DNA of 64,000 bases from contig CAZWSX010000017.1 of the NCBI GenBank assembly GCA_964636985.1, forward strand, positions 99,997 through 163,996, given 5' to 3'. The notes below the pieces were generated by a model. The model ran no database searches. It was not told the DNA's origin and saw only the letters and a list, made by a program, of their open reading frames with translations. Source of the DNA: CAZWSX01 sp964636985 (GTDB lineage: Bacteria; Planctomycetota; Planctomycetia; Pirellulales; Pirellulaceae). The position numbers and the translations under genes were made by a program. This document shows positions 1 through 8,352 of this stretch, in pieces; position 1 is the stretch's first letter, and each line of letters opens with the position of its first letter.

Positions 1-2
1 AA

Positions 3-560
3 GCCAGCTTCCTGGCCGTCACATCGAATCCCGGTCGCACGTCGCCTGTGAAGCGCGGCAAGTGGATCTTGGACAACTTGCTCGCCGCTCCTCCGCCCCC
101 TGCTCCGCCGAACGTTCCGGCATTCGCCGAAGTTCGTAACAAGGAGGCCACCGCGTCGCTGCGGCAACGCCTCGAAATGCACCGCGCCGACGCCATGTGC
201 GCCAGCTGCCACAAGCAAATGGACCCCCTCGGCTTCGGGCTGGAAAACTTTGACGCCATCGGGGCTTGGCGCGATAAGGACGGAAAATTCGACATCGACT
301 CCAGCGGGGTTCTGCCGACAGGCGAAACCTTTAGCGGACCCAAGGAGTTAAAAGTCATCCTCAAGGCGAAAGCAGGCGACTTCCGCCGCTGCCTGACCGA
401 AAAACTAATGACCTTCGCCCTCGGCCGAGGCATAGAATTAGAAGACGAATGCCTCGTGCGAGGGGTAACCGAACAACTCCAGCGCAGCGACGATAAGTTC
501 TCCGCTCTGGTCATGGCGATCGTGCAATGCGAAGCCTTCCAGAAACAAGGACTCAGGTAG
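3..560 (+). CDS. DUF1588/DUF1585 planctomycete cytochrome-type protein, C-terminal part (5' end outside window)
   Basis: The reading frame is open from the window edge, so only the last 185 residues are seen. They carry the end of a DUF1588 domain (SNPGRTSPVKRGKWIL, proline run, then the haem-type CASCH motif followed by MDPLGFGLENFD) and a DUF1585 domain (LPTGETFSGP, then LTEKLMTFALGRGIE). Full-length members are large secreted proteins with an N-terminal cytochrome-c-like domain plus DUF1587/1592/1588/1585; their reaction is unknown. The GTG at 48 lies inside the conserved block and is not a real start. A DUF1552 gene follows 109 bases later, the usual planctomycete pairing. Confidence 0.9.
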   Translation, partial: ASFLAVTSNPGRTSPVKRGKWILDNLLAAPPPPAPPNVPAFAEVRNKEATASLRQRLEMHRADAMCASCHKQMDPLGFGLENFDAIGAWRDKDGKFDIDSSGVLPTGETFSGPKELKVILKAKAGDFRRCLTEKLMTFALGRGIELEDECLVRGVTEQLQRSDDKFSALVMAIVQCEAFQKQGLR

Positions 561-579
561 CAGCAAGACCCAAAAAGTG

Positions 580-601
580 GCACAGACAATCCTGTCTGTG
601 C
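580..601 (+). repeat. GTRGC-hairpin repeat, type 1, copy 1
   Basis: Perfect 9-bp stem GCACAGACA / TGTCTGTGC around an ATCC loop, preceded by AAAAAGTG. It starts 19 bases after the stop of the DUF1585 gene. Part of a seven-copy family in this window. Confidence 0.85.
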
Positions 602-669
602 GCGGTGCAGTAGCCAACCCAGAACGCGGCTGTGCTACAAGTGCGACTAGCAGGAACGGAAGAAAAACC

Positions 670-2037
670 ATGAGCCAACTTTCGCAATTCTTCGGACGCT
701 TCGACCGCCGCGCTGCCCTGCGAGGCTTTGGGGCGGCAGTCGCCTTGCCGTGGCTCGAAGCTATGTCGCGCTATGCTCCGGCCGCCGAAGCCGCAACAGC
801 CAAAGACGGCCCGCCGCTGCGGCTCGCGTTCCTGTACGTCCCCAACGGGGTCAACATGGAACATTGGCGTCCCGAAGGCGAAGGCTGCGACTACAAGTTC
901 CGCTCGACGCTGGAGCCACTCGCTGAACTGCGCAGCCACTTCAACATCATGAGCGGGCTGACGCAGCAAAAGGCCTTCGCCAACGGCGACGGCGGCGGCG
1001 ACCACGCCCGCGCTCTGGCCACGTTCCTCACTGGCTGCCAGGCCAAGAAGACCAACGGCGCCGACATCCGCGCCGGCGTCAGCATCGACCAACTCGCCGC
1101 CGCACACCAATCCCGCTTCACGCGATTCGCCTCCGTCGAAATCGGCTGCGAAGCAGGCGGCCTGGCCGGCAACTGCGACAGCGGCTACAGCTGCGCGTAC
1201 TCCAACAGCATCGCCTGGCGCAGCGAGAACTCGCCGATCCTCAAAGAAGTGGACCCCAAGCTCCTCTTCGATCGACTCTTCGCAGGCGGCAACGCCAACG
1301 AATCGGCCGAAGCCCGCGCGCGGCGAGATAAGGATCGCAAGAGCGTCCTCGACTTCGTCACCGAAGATGCCCGCCGTTTGTCGTACAACCTTGGCCAAAC
1401 CGACCGCCGCAAGCTCGACGAGTACCTCACGAGCGTTCGCGATTTAGAAAATCGCTTGATGCAAGTCGAAAAGACCCCCACGCTCGACGGCGAAGCGGCC
1501 AAGCGTCCGACGGGCATCCCGAAGGAATACTCAGCCCACCTCCGCCTGATGGGCGACCTATTGGCCCTCGCCTTCCAAACCGACACCACCCGCGTCGCGA
1601 CCTACGTCTTCGCCAACGAAGGAAGCAACCGGGCATACCCCGAAATCCAAGTCGGCGAAGGGCATCACGAACTATCGCACCACGGCAGGAACGCCGAGAA
1701 GCTCGAAAAGCTCGCTAAGATCAACACGTTCCACGTCGAAGCCTTCAAGCACTTCCTGTTGCGGCTCAAGAGCATTCCCGAAGGCGGCGGCACGCTGCTC
1801 GACAACTGTGCCATCGTCTACGGCAGCGGCATCTCCGACGGCGATAAGCACAACCACGACGACCTGCCGATCATCCTGGCCGGCGGCGGAGCCGGAACGC
1901 TCACGCCCGGCCGCCACGTCGTCTACGAAAACGGCACGCCGCTCACCAATCTCTACCTCTCGCTCCTGGAACGCATCGGCGTCCAACGCGAATCCCTCGG
2001 CGACAGCAACGGCAAACTCGGCCAGCTGACGCTTTAA
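670..2037 (+). CDS. DUF1552 domain protein, exported
   Basis: 455-residue protein. The start is set at ATG 670 because the in-frame extension back to 577 is only the translated type-1 hairpin repeat. The N-terminus has an arginine pair followed by a hydrophobic stretch (FDRRAALRGFGAAVALPWLE), the twin-arginine-like leader usual for DUF1552. The body has the family's typical blocks: LAFLYVPNGVNMEHW near residue 55, HARALATFLTGC, SVRDLENRL, and a C-terminal YGSGISDGDKHNHDDLPI block. DUF1552 proteins occur mainly in planctomycetes next to DUF1588/1585 cytochrome-type genes, as here, and probably act together in the cell envelope; substrate unknown. Confidence 0.88.
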   Translation: MSQLSQFFGRFDRRAALRGFGAAVALPWLEAMSRYAPAAEAATAKDGPPLRLAFLYVPNGVNMEHWRPEGEGCDYKFRSTLEPLAELRSHFNIMSGLTQQKAFANGDGGGDHARALATFLTGCQAKKTNGADIRAGVSIDQLAAAHQSRFTRFASVEIGCEAGGLAGNCDSGYSCAYSNSIAWRSENSPILKEVDPKLLFDRLFAGGNANESAEARARRDKDRKSVLDFVTEDARRLSYNLGQTDRRKLDEYLTSVRDLENRLMQVEKTPTLDGEAAKRPTGIPKEYSAHLRLMGDLLALAFQTDTTRVATYVFANEGSNRAYPEIQVGEGHHELSHHGRNAEKLEKLAKINTFHVEAFKHFLLRLKSIPEGGGTLLDNCAIVYGSGISDGDKHNHDDLPIILAGGGAGTLTPGRHVVYENGTPLTNLYLSLLERIGVQRESLGDSNGKLGQLTL

Positions 2038-2043
2038 AAAGTA

Positions 2044-2065
2044 GCACGGACATTCCTGTCCGTGC
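2044..2065 (+). repeat. GTRGC-hairpin repeat, type 1, copy 2
   Basis: Stem GCACGGACA / TGTCCGTGC around TTCC, preceded by AAAAAGTA, six bases after the DUF1552 stop. Compared with copy 1 the A-T pair at stem position 5 is G-C on both arms, a compensatory change. Confidence 0.85.
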
Positions 2066-2111
2066 GAAGTGGACGCACCACCGCAACAACGCGCTGCTCC
2101 CAAACAAAGTG

Positions 2112-2133
2112 GCCCAGACAATCCTGTCTGGGC
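2112..2133 (+). repeat. GTRGC-hairpin repeat, type 1, copy 3
   Basis: Stem GCCCAGACA / TGTCTGGGC around ATCC, 46 bases after copy 2 and in the same orientation. Stem position 3 is C-G instead of A-T, again changed on both arms. Confidence 0.85.
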
Positions 2134-2230
2134 GCAGTGCGGCCAACCATCTAGAACCGGCAAAGCGCGTGAATGAAACGCACGTCTCTACCAATGGCTG
2201 CCCATGGGCATGGGGGTATCGATTCGGCCG

Positions 2231-3763
2231 TTACTCGTCGGTCTTCGACAAGGTCGGCTCCGGCGAAGGGGTCGCGAATCGGAAAGGGGGTCGCGAACCC
2301 GCTTCGCCTTCGCTGATGTCGCTTATGCGAATGTCCTGTAAGTGCTTCAGTCCCGACAATTGCCCCAGCCCGGCGCTCGTGACCTGCGTCTCCGTCAGCG
2401 TCAGCCATCGCAAGTAGGGGAGCGTCTGCAACTGGGCGAGTCCTCTGTCCGTCACATGTGTCCCACGAAGCGACAGGAAACTCAAACGGTCCAAACCCGC
2501 CAAATGAACAAGCCCATCATCCGTGATGCTACCACAGCCGATAGAAAGCGAATTCAATTGATCGAGCCCTTTGAGGTGTTCCAGCCCAGCATCCGTGACG
2601 TTGGTGTCGAGCAGGTACAGATGGTTCAATTGACGGAGCGATGCTAGATGTCGAAGACTACCATCCTGAATCTGAGGACCTTGCAAAGCGAGCGTTTTCA
2701 ATTGTTTGAATCCCTGAAGGCACTCGAGCCCAGCGTCGGTCAGGGGGTTCTCGCAAAGGCGCAGGTCCTGCAAATTGGCAAGCTCATGCAAGTGTGCCAG
2801 TCCTTCGCCCGTGATCTGGGTTTGATTGAGTTGGATTTTTCGCAGGAGCGGTAGCTTCATAAGATGCGCGAGACCAACATCGGTAACTTGAGTCTTGCTC
2901 AACTCAAGCTCCTCCAAACGCGTTAGTTCCACCAAGTGGGACAACCCCGCGTCGGTCACTTGTGGAGGCAGCCAAAGGACGCGTAGCGATCGAAGGCCCT
3001 TAAGGTGCTTTAAGCCGTCATCGGTAATTTGCGTGTAACGAAGGTCGATTTCTCGCAGCTCAACTAGTTTTGTCAGGTGAGCGAGGCCGGCGTCGGTGGT
3101 CCGAACGCCATGCAGAGGAAGATATTGCAGATGCCTTAGGTTCTTGACGTGCTTCAATCCTTCTTCGTTGATTTCTTTCGAGCCATACGATTCGACCGTG
3201 ACCGATCTCAATTCGCTAAAACCCTTGACCAACTCGAGCGTGGAATTGTCGGCTTCGGGGACTCTGACGCGATAGACATCGTCAAAGAACTCATGTCCCA
3301 ACAAAGTGGCTAGCCACTGCGGTCGATTCGGCCCCGTTGCCGGATTGAGTGGAGGGAACCCGCCGGTGTCGTAAGCGCAATGCCCGTTCTGTTTTTCGAT
3401 TTCCGCAACCATCTTGCGCTGCAGTCGGGCCATCTCCATCTCGCGGGCCATCCACGCGCAAGGAATGGCCATCAGCGGGACCATCATCAGCATCGTCGCG
3501 AGGCTGAACTGCGCTTTCCATTTGGTGAACCTGCTGACGACCGCCCACCCGACGATCAACAGCAAGCCGATCGCCGTCGCGGCGACCGTGAAAAGGACCG
3601 TGTTACCCTTGTACTTGTTGAACCAGAACCACTGGTATTGCGGAGAGACAAAGAGAATGAACTGCATCAGGAGCACCGACGCCAGAAACTTGGCAGGCGT
3701 CGGAACATACCATCGCGGCTTTCGCGCCGGCAATGGTTCCTGGTGATCGGCAACCACGGACAT
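2231..3763 (-). CDS. Leucine-rich-repeat membrane protein (planctomycete type)
   Basis: 510 residues from ATG 3763; the longer frame to 3814 would need a TTG start. Three hydrophobic segments (about residues 25-45, 55-76 and 85-102) are followed by a short helical linker with WLATLLGHEFFDDV, then about a dozen 24-residue LRRs from residue 165 to 490 (repeating L..L..L.L..T.[VI]TD.GL.HL). The repeat type is the plant/planctomycete TD.GL variety. The linker motif and repeat unit match the LRR gene at 16813-18342, so they are paralogues. The domain is probably a protein-binding surface anchored in the inner membrane; topology cannot be fixed by eye. Confidence 0.85.
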   Translation of the reverse strand: MSVVADHQEPLPARKPRWYVPTPAKFLASVLLMQFILFVSPQYQWFWFNKYKGNTVLFTVAATAIGLLLIVGWAVVSRFTKWKAQFSLATMLMMVPLMAIPCAWMAREMEMARLQRKMVAEIEKQNGHCAYDTGGFPPLNPATGPNRPQWLATLLGHEFFDDVYRVRVPEADNSTLELVKGFSELRSVTVESYGSKEINEEGLKHVKNLRHLQYLPLHGVRTTDAGLAHLTKLVELREIDLRYTQITDDGLKHLKGLRSLRVLWLPPQVTDAGLSHLVELTRLEELELSKTQVTDVGLAHLMKLPLLRKIQLNQTQITGEGLAHLHELANLQDLRLCENPLTDAGLECLQGFKQLKTLALQGPQIQDGSLRHLASLRQLNHLYLLDTNVTDAGLEHLKGLDQLNSLSIGCGSITDDGLVHLAGLDRLSFLSLRGTHVTDRGLAQLQTLPYLRWLTLTETQVTSAGLGQLSGLKHLQDIRISDISEGEAGSRPPFRFATPSPEPTLSKTDE

Positions 3764-3918
3764 GACTGCATTCCCCCCGAAACCCGAGTTGCGCAAGGAG
3801 TGATCAACCGGCAAGCTTACCGCGACTGCGGGAGAATTTCCTTGTCTCAGGGACGCTATCAGTCGATTAATGAACGCTCCCTAGAAGCAGCGCGTCCCAA
3901 ATTAGCCAGCCGCACCGC

Positions 3919-3940
3919 GCCCAGACAGGAATGTCCGGGC
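3919..3940 (-). repeat. GTRGC-hairpin repeat, type 1, copy 4
   Basis: Read on the minus strand: prefix AAAAGTA, stem GCCCGGACA / TGTCTGGGC with one G-T pair, loop TTCC. It lies 15 bases after the stop of the M28 peptidase gene, same orientation as that gene. Confidence 0.82.
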
Positions 3941-3954
3941 TACTTTTCAAAGCC

Positions 3955-6060
3955 CTAAGGCCGCCCCGGCCGCTTGGTCAGCTCCACCTCGGTCTCGCGT
4001 TCTTTCCCATCGCGCAGGTACTTCACCTTCACCTTGTCGCCCGGTTTGTGCTTTGTCAACGCAACCATGAACAGCTCGATGTCCGTGATCTTGGTTTCGC
4101 CCAGTTGGACGATGATGTCCCCGCCTTGCAGTCCGCCTTTGGCCGCCGGGCCTTCGGGCGACACACCGCTTAGCGCCAGGCCTTCCACTTCCTTGGCGTA
4201 GTCGGGAATGCTGCCGAAGTACGGGCGATCGCCGCTGTCGGCCGCGATCGACGTCGTTTCCTTGATCTCGATGTAGTTCGGGCGAGCCTCCGTCCGATCG
4301 ATCGTTTGCAGCGCCGCCGCCACCAGGTCGGCCACGCGCCGCATCCCTTCAATGTTCAGCTTCTCGGTGTCGTCGCTGGGGCGATGGTAATCGGAGTGCG
4401 TTCCGGTAAAGAAATGGAGCACCGGAATCTTTTTGGCATAGAACGAGGCGTGGTCGCTCGGGCCAAATCCGCCTGGGATTTTGGTCAGCTGGAAATGGTC
4501 CTCTTCGCTGAGCTTGGTAATCAGCGGATCGAATTCGCTCGACGTCCCCGTGCCGTAAATAATCAACTTGTCCTCGCTCAGGCGACCGACCATGTCCATG
4601 TTGAGCATCGCGATCGTCTTGTCGAGCGGAAAGACCGGTTGCTCGCAGTAGTGAGCGCTCCCAAACAACCCCTTCTCCTCAGCCGTGAAGGCAATGAACA
4701 CAATCCGCCGATTGGGCTTGTAGCCGCTGGCCGTCAAGCGATGCGCCACTTCGAGCAGCGTCGCCGTTCCCGAGGCATTGTCGTCGGCGCCGTTGTGGAT
4801 TTCCTTAGTCCATGGCGCCAGCGATTCCGGCCCGCCGCGGCCAACGTGGTCGTAATGGGCGCCGATTACGATCGTCTCGTCGGAGTTCGGCCCCGTCCCT
4901 TCCAGCATCGCGATGACATTCTTCACCTCGGCTTCGTTCGTCTTGATGTTCACTTCCCCTTCCGCCGTCCAGCCTTCGAGGACTTTCGATTGCGGTTTGA
5001 ACTGCCCGTCGATTTCGGCTTCCACGTCCGCCAATTTCTTTCCCATCGCGGCTTCGATCAGCGGGTCGATCACCGAGCGTTTGCAGAACACGATCGGCAA
5101 GCGGCGGCGCCGACCACCGTCGCCTGCTCCGGTGAACGGGATCAACTCGTCATAGCTGTTAGCTGCCAGGCGCTTGGTAATCGCCGAAGCCTGCTCCAGC
5201 AACTTCGCCGACTCCTGCACGCGTTTGTTGAACTCCTCAGGCGAAGTCTCCGCCGGCAACGGCTCGGCAAGTTTGGCCAGCTTCGTCATCGCGTCTTCGT
5301 AGGCCTTGCGATCCGCGTCGAAGCGCTTTTCCAGGTCGAAATTGTCGTTCACCACGATCACTGCCTTGGCGCCGCGATCGCGCGCGACCGAGAACTTTCG
5401 CAGGAACGTGGCGTGGTCGGATGGCTCGGTCCCTTTGAACGCGCTGTGCGGGTCGTTCTGCTGCGGCTCCTTGCGGATCATGATCAGGATCTTGTCCTTC
5501 ACATCGATCCCGGCGTAGTCGTCGTAGTTCAAATCGGTCGCATTGATGCCATAACCAATGAAAACCAACTGGCCATCCAGCGAGCCACTCGCGCCAGCGG
5601 CCAACGGCGTAAAGTCCTTGTCGAGGGTCAAATCCCACGACCGCGGCGCCGCCGATCCCTCTGGAGCCGGCCCTTTGAGCAGTAGTCGATTGTGCTCCTT
5701 GGGACCAAGTTCCGATCCTGTGTGCATTGTGAACTTCTGGAACGGGCCGCCATCGACGACGTTCGTGTTGAGTCCCGCCTTCTTGAATTCAGCCGCCACG
5801 TAGTCGGCCGCCTTGTCGAGCCCCGCGGTGCCTACGCCGCGGCCTTCATAGTCGTCCGACGCCAACACGCCCACGTCTTCGCGAAGTCGCGTTTCCGACT
5901 CGACCAGAGCGGCCCCCTTCTCGGCAACCTTTTCTTCGGCGGCCCACAGACGCAAGCCCGCATGCGCACCAATCGCGATCGAACAAGCGAGCGCAACACG
6001 AACAATCCAATCCAAATGGCGTCGAACCATTGCTGTGAATTTCCTACTCGGGAACTTCAA
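3955..6060 (-). CDS. Secreted M28-family metallopeptidase with C-terminal PDZ domain
   Basis: 701 residues. A hydrophobic export segment (about residues 18-40) is followed by the peptidase with a PA-like insert (about 150-345). All five M28 di-zinc positions are visible: H402 in GAHYDHVG, D426 in NGADDNASG, the E461-E462 pair in FTAEEKGLFG, D489 in NMDMVG and H559 in SDYHRPSDD. Residues about 620-695 form a PDZ domain (SPEGPAAKGGLQGGDIIVQL). The family are aminopeptidases acting outside the cytoplasm; PDZ-bearing planctomycete members are common. Followed at its 3' end by a type-1 hairpin. Substrate not predictable. Confidence 0.93.
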   Translation of the reverse strand: MKFPSRKFTAMVRRHLDWIVRVALACSIAIGAHAGLRLWAAEEKVAEKGAALVESETRLREDVGVLASDDYEGRGVGTAGLDKAADYVAAEFKKAGLNTNVVDGGPFQKFTMHTGSELGPKEHNRLLLKGPAPEGSAAPRSWDLTLDKDFTPLAAGASGSLDGQLVFIGYGINATDLNYDDYAGIDVKDKILIMIRKEPQQNDPHSAFKGTEPSDHATFLRKFSVARDRGAKAVIVVNDNFDLEKRFDADRKAYEDAMTKLAKLAEPLPAETSPEEFNKRVQESAKLLEQASAITKRLAANSYDELIPFTGAGDGGRRRRLPIVFCKRSVIDPLIEAAMGKKLADVEAEIDGQFKPQSKVLEGWTAEGEVNIKTNEAEVKNVIAMLEGTGPNSDETIVIGAHYDHVGRGGPESLAPWTKEIHNGADDNASGTATLLEVAHRLTASGYKPNRRIVFIAFTAEEKGLFGSAHYCEQPVFPLDKTIAMLNMDMVGRLSEDKLIIYGTGTSSEFDPLITKLSEEDHFQLTKIPGGFGPSDHASFYAKKIPVLHFFTGTHSDYHRPSDDTEKLNIEGMRRVADLVAAALQTIDRTEARPNYIEIKETTSIAADSGDRPYFGSIPDYAKEVEGLALSGVSPEGPAAKGGLQGGDIIVQLGETKITDIELFMVALTKHKPGDKVKVKYLRDGKERETEVELTKRPGRP

Positions 6061-6130
6061 TGGGTAAAACTCAAAAAGCCGGTGCCGCCACCGCCTGATC
6101 CCATTCTAATGCAGAGAATCGCCCCTGTAG

Positions 6131-6151
6131 CCGCACTCGCCAAGAGTGCGG
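6131..6151 (-). repeat. GTRGC-hairpin repeat, type 2
   Basis: Stem CCGCACTC / GAGTGCGG with a 5-base loop. The GTAG prefix is on the plus strand here (GTAGCCGCACTC). It lies in the gap between the M28 gene start and the YdcZ gene stop, next to a second hairpin at 6181-6196. Confidence 0.7.
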
Positions 6152-6180
6152 TTGCCCCGCAAATGGGCACCGCACCTACC

Positions 6181-6196
6181 GCGTTCTGGCGAACGC
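6181..6196 (-). repeat. GTRGC-hairpin repeat, type 2 variant
   Basis: Stem GCGTTC / GAACGC with a 4-base loop. Read on the minus strand it is GTAGCTGCGTTC, loop, GAACGCGG, 31 bases after the YdcZ stop and in that gene's direction. A near-identical copy stands at 6758-6777. Confidence 0.7.
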
Positions 6197-6226
6197 AGCT
6201 ACGCCCCAGCCCCCCGCAATTCGAGG

Positions 6227-6709
6227 CTATTTCCCGCTGAACGTAAAGATCTCGTCCAGCCACCGCCCATACACGGCGATCAGTGCTCCACCGACGACCA
6301 GCCCCGTCCCGATCAGCCGCGACGGCGTGGCCAGCCGGATTGGAGCCTCGAGCATCCCGAACTGCTCGATCGCAATCGACATCAGCATCTGCCCGGCGAT
6401 CACCAAGGCCAGCATCGCGGCGACACCTAACTCCTTCGTAACGATGATGCTCGTCATGATGTAGGCGGTACCCAAAAAACCACCTGTCCAAATCCACCAC
6501 GGCAGGGAAGCCATTTCCTTGGACGATGGCCACGCCGATTTGTTCCCCAAGCAATAAAGCCAGCAGAAGACCGTCCCAATCGTGAACGAGATCGCCGCCG
6601 CACGAGTCGGCTCGCCCAGTGCGTGCCGCAACTTCGTATTCACCACGGCCTGCGTGCTCGTACAAGCGCCAGCCACCAAAGCCATCACCACAAACAGAAA
6701 CGTCTTCAC
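6227..6709 (-). CDS. DMT-type small membrane transporter, YdcZ/DUF606 family
   Basis: About 160 residues with four to five hydrophobic segments spread over the whole length. Features typical of DUF606: an early GACTSTQAVVNTKLR block after the first helix, PWWIWTGGFLGTAYI in the middle and a late GTGLVVGGALIAVYGRW helix. Family members resemble half-size drug/metabolite transporters and usually dimerise; substrate unknown. The start is uncertain: GTG 6709 is used, TTG 6715 is two codons upstream. The gene is followed on its own strand by type-2 hairpins. Confidence 0.85.
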   Translation of the reverse strand: MKTFLFVVMALVAGACTSTQAVVNTKLRHALGEPTRAAAISFTIGTVFCWLYCLGNKSAWPSSKEMASLPWWIWTGGFLGTAYIMTSIIVTKELGVAAMLALVIAGQMLMSIAIEQFGMLEAPIRLATPSRLIGTGLVVGGALIAVYGRWLDEIFTFSGK

Positions 6710-6757
6710 GAGCAATCGACCCCGGTAGGAACTTGGAAAACCAGATCGAATTGTAGC

Positions 6758-6777
6758 CGCGTTCGCCAGAACGCGGT
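6758..6777 (+). repeat. GTRGC-hairpin repeat, type 2 variant
   Basis: GTAGC prefix, then stem CCGCGTTC / GAACGCGG with a GCCA loop. Sequence after the stem (GGTCGGTGCGG) is also shared with the 6181 copy. A further weak hairpin, CTGCACT / AGTGCAG, lies at 6804-6824, ten bases after the stop of the flippase-like gene. Confidence 0.7.
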
Positions 6778-6833
6778 CGGTGCGGCATCGACCTGCGAGG
6801 CGGCTGCACTCTTGGTAAGTGCAGCGACACGAA

Positions 6834-7976
6834 TCACGTCGGAGGAGAAGCCGACTCTGGTTTCTCAGCGTCCTTCTGGATCGTTTTCACTTCACCGCTA
6901 TCCGTGCCGTTCTCGTTCAACTCGGCAATCTCCTGGGCGGCCTTCTGCCACTTCGAGACTTCGTTCCATCCAATCAAGGCCAGCCCAGCAACGAGCGGGA
7001 ACATGAAATAGATGACGCGATACACGACAAACACCGCCGCCAAGTGCCCTAGCTCTTTGCCGGATTGCATTCCCAGCGCCGAGGTCATCACGAGTTCGAA
7101 CACGCCTGCACCACTCGGCACATGCAGCGTAACCACGATGATTTGCGCCAGCAGATACCCCGCCAGCACGTGTGGAAACGACGCGCCAATCGACTTGGGC
7201 AGCAATACATAGAACACGAGCGCGGCCAGCATGAAGTCGAAGGCCGATACGACAATCTGCAAAAGCGAAATGCGGAACGATGGTAAGTCGATTTCGACAC
7301 CGCCCCACTTAATCGGCTTATGCCAGACAATCGTGGCCGTCAGATACAGTGCGCCGGCAACGAGGAAGGCGATTCCCAAAGGGCGAGTCGTGTGGAAATC
7401 GATCCACTTGGGAATGTACTTGTCGACAAGCTCGGGAATCTCAATGGGCGTGAAGGTAAACGAAACTCCTGCCATCACGAACAGGCCGAGCCAGAATGTC
7501 AGCGACAAGATCGCAATGAACTTGACGATCTCCCAGCCCCGCAATCCCCAGTTCGAATACAGGTAGTACCGGGCGGCCGTCCCCCCGAAGATCCAGCCGA
7601 ACTGGTGGCTGACTGCATAGCCGATAATCGCGCCGACCATCACCTTAAAGAGGCTGATCGATTTGTTCATGTACTGGAGCGCGATCAGATCGTACCCCGT
7701 GAGCACCAGGTAATAGAGACAAGTCAGAAAAAGCGCCAGGCCAATCTTCCAGGCTCGAATTTCATGAAACCCGTCGATGATCTCTTCGACTTTAACGTCC
7801 TTGAACTGCTTGCTCAGCGCCCAACATGCGCCAGCCACAATGCCGAAGATCAGCAGCACCTTGGCCACATTCAGCAGCGTCTTCTGGGCGCTCGCCTTCT
7901 TCGACTTCGCGCGCTTCTCGCTCGGCGCGTTAACAGAGGGTGAGGAGTCGTCGGTCGGGGCGTCGGACGTGCTCAT
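6834..7976 (-). CDS. Flippase-like membrane protein, LPG-synthase TM-domain (UPF0104) family
   Basis: 380 residues with about eight predicted spans between residues 30 and 350 and a charged tail at each end. The conserved segments of the UPF0104 / lysylphosphatidylglycerol synthase membrane domain are present: a first-half helix followed by IGYAVSHQFGWIFGGTAARYY, and near the C-terminus the VPSGAGVFELVMTSAL block. The MprF-type aminoacyl-transferase domain is absent, so it may flip a lipid rather than synthesise one. The N-terminal 25 residues are Ser/Lys-rich and cytoplasmic. Nothing nearby points to the lipid. Confidence 0.85.
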   Translation of the reverse strand: MSTSDAPTDDSSPSVNAPSEKRAKSKKASAQKTLLNVAKVLLIFGIVAGACWALSKQFKDVKVEEIIDGFHEIRAWKIGLALFLTCLYYLVLTGYDLIALQYMNKSISLFKVMVGAIIGYAVSHQFGWIFGGTAARYYLYSNWGLRGWEIVKFIAILSLTFWLGLFVMAGVSFTFTPIEIPELVDKYIPKWIDFHTTRPLGIAFLVAGALYLTATIVWHKPIKWGGVEIDLPSFRISLLQIVVSAFDFMLAALVFYVLLPKSIGASFPHVLAGYLLAQIIVVTLHVPSGAGVFELVMTSALGMQSGKELGHLAAVFVVYRVIYFMFPLVAGLALIGWNEVSKWQKAAQEIAELNENGTDSGEVKTIQKDAEKPESASPPT

Positions 7977-8158
7977 GCAAAACAGTTACGAGGATGACCG
8001 ACGGAACCTGAAAGAAAGGGGAACACTGGCGATGGGCCGACCCTGGGCCGCTGGCTGGTTTCTTCGTTCCATTACCTTCGCCGCTGGTGTTACCTTTGCG
8101 CTCCAGCGCCGCCACGCTCGAGCCCTACCTTAGTCCTTCGCAAAACCCGTGATTCTCC

Positions 8159-8194
8159 CTAACGAGGCGGGCCCTAACTAAAGGAACTCGTTAG
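8159..8194. repeat. Short inverted repeat in the gap upstream of the DUF1501 gene
   Basis: CTAACGAG (8159-8166) is matched by CTCGTTAG (8187-8194) across a 20-base spacer. The gap 7977-8352 holds no convincing gene; a TATAAT lies at 8277-8282 but without a good -35. Confidence 0.4.
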
Positions 8195-8352
8195 TATAGC
8201 TCAAACCTAAGAATCGAACACCGCAGGGGCCCGCCGCGCCCCCGCTTAGCAGTCGTCAAAGCACCCCAAAGTCAACTATAATTGATTCGTTCGCCCCTTT
8301 TGCCCCGCCTTCGAGCTCCCTTCCGGGCGCCCGCCTTTCGAAAATCCCGCCT

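Noticed and set aside
577..669. In-frame N-terminal extension of the DUF1552 protein
   Set aside because: The extension translates the type-1 hairpin repeat (AQTILSVRGAV); the same peptide recurs wherever the repeat occurs, for example at 2109. It is non-coding.
8277..8282. TATAAT as promoter of the DUF1501 gene
   Set aside because: No acceptable -35 at 16-18 bases and no extended -10; a chance match cannot be excluded.
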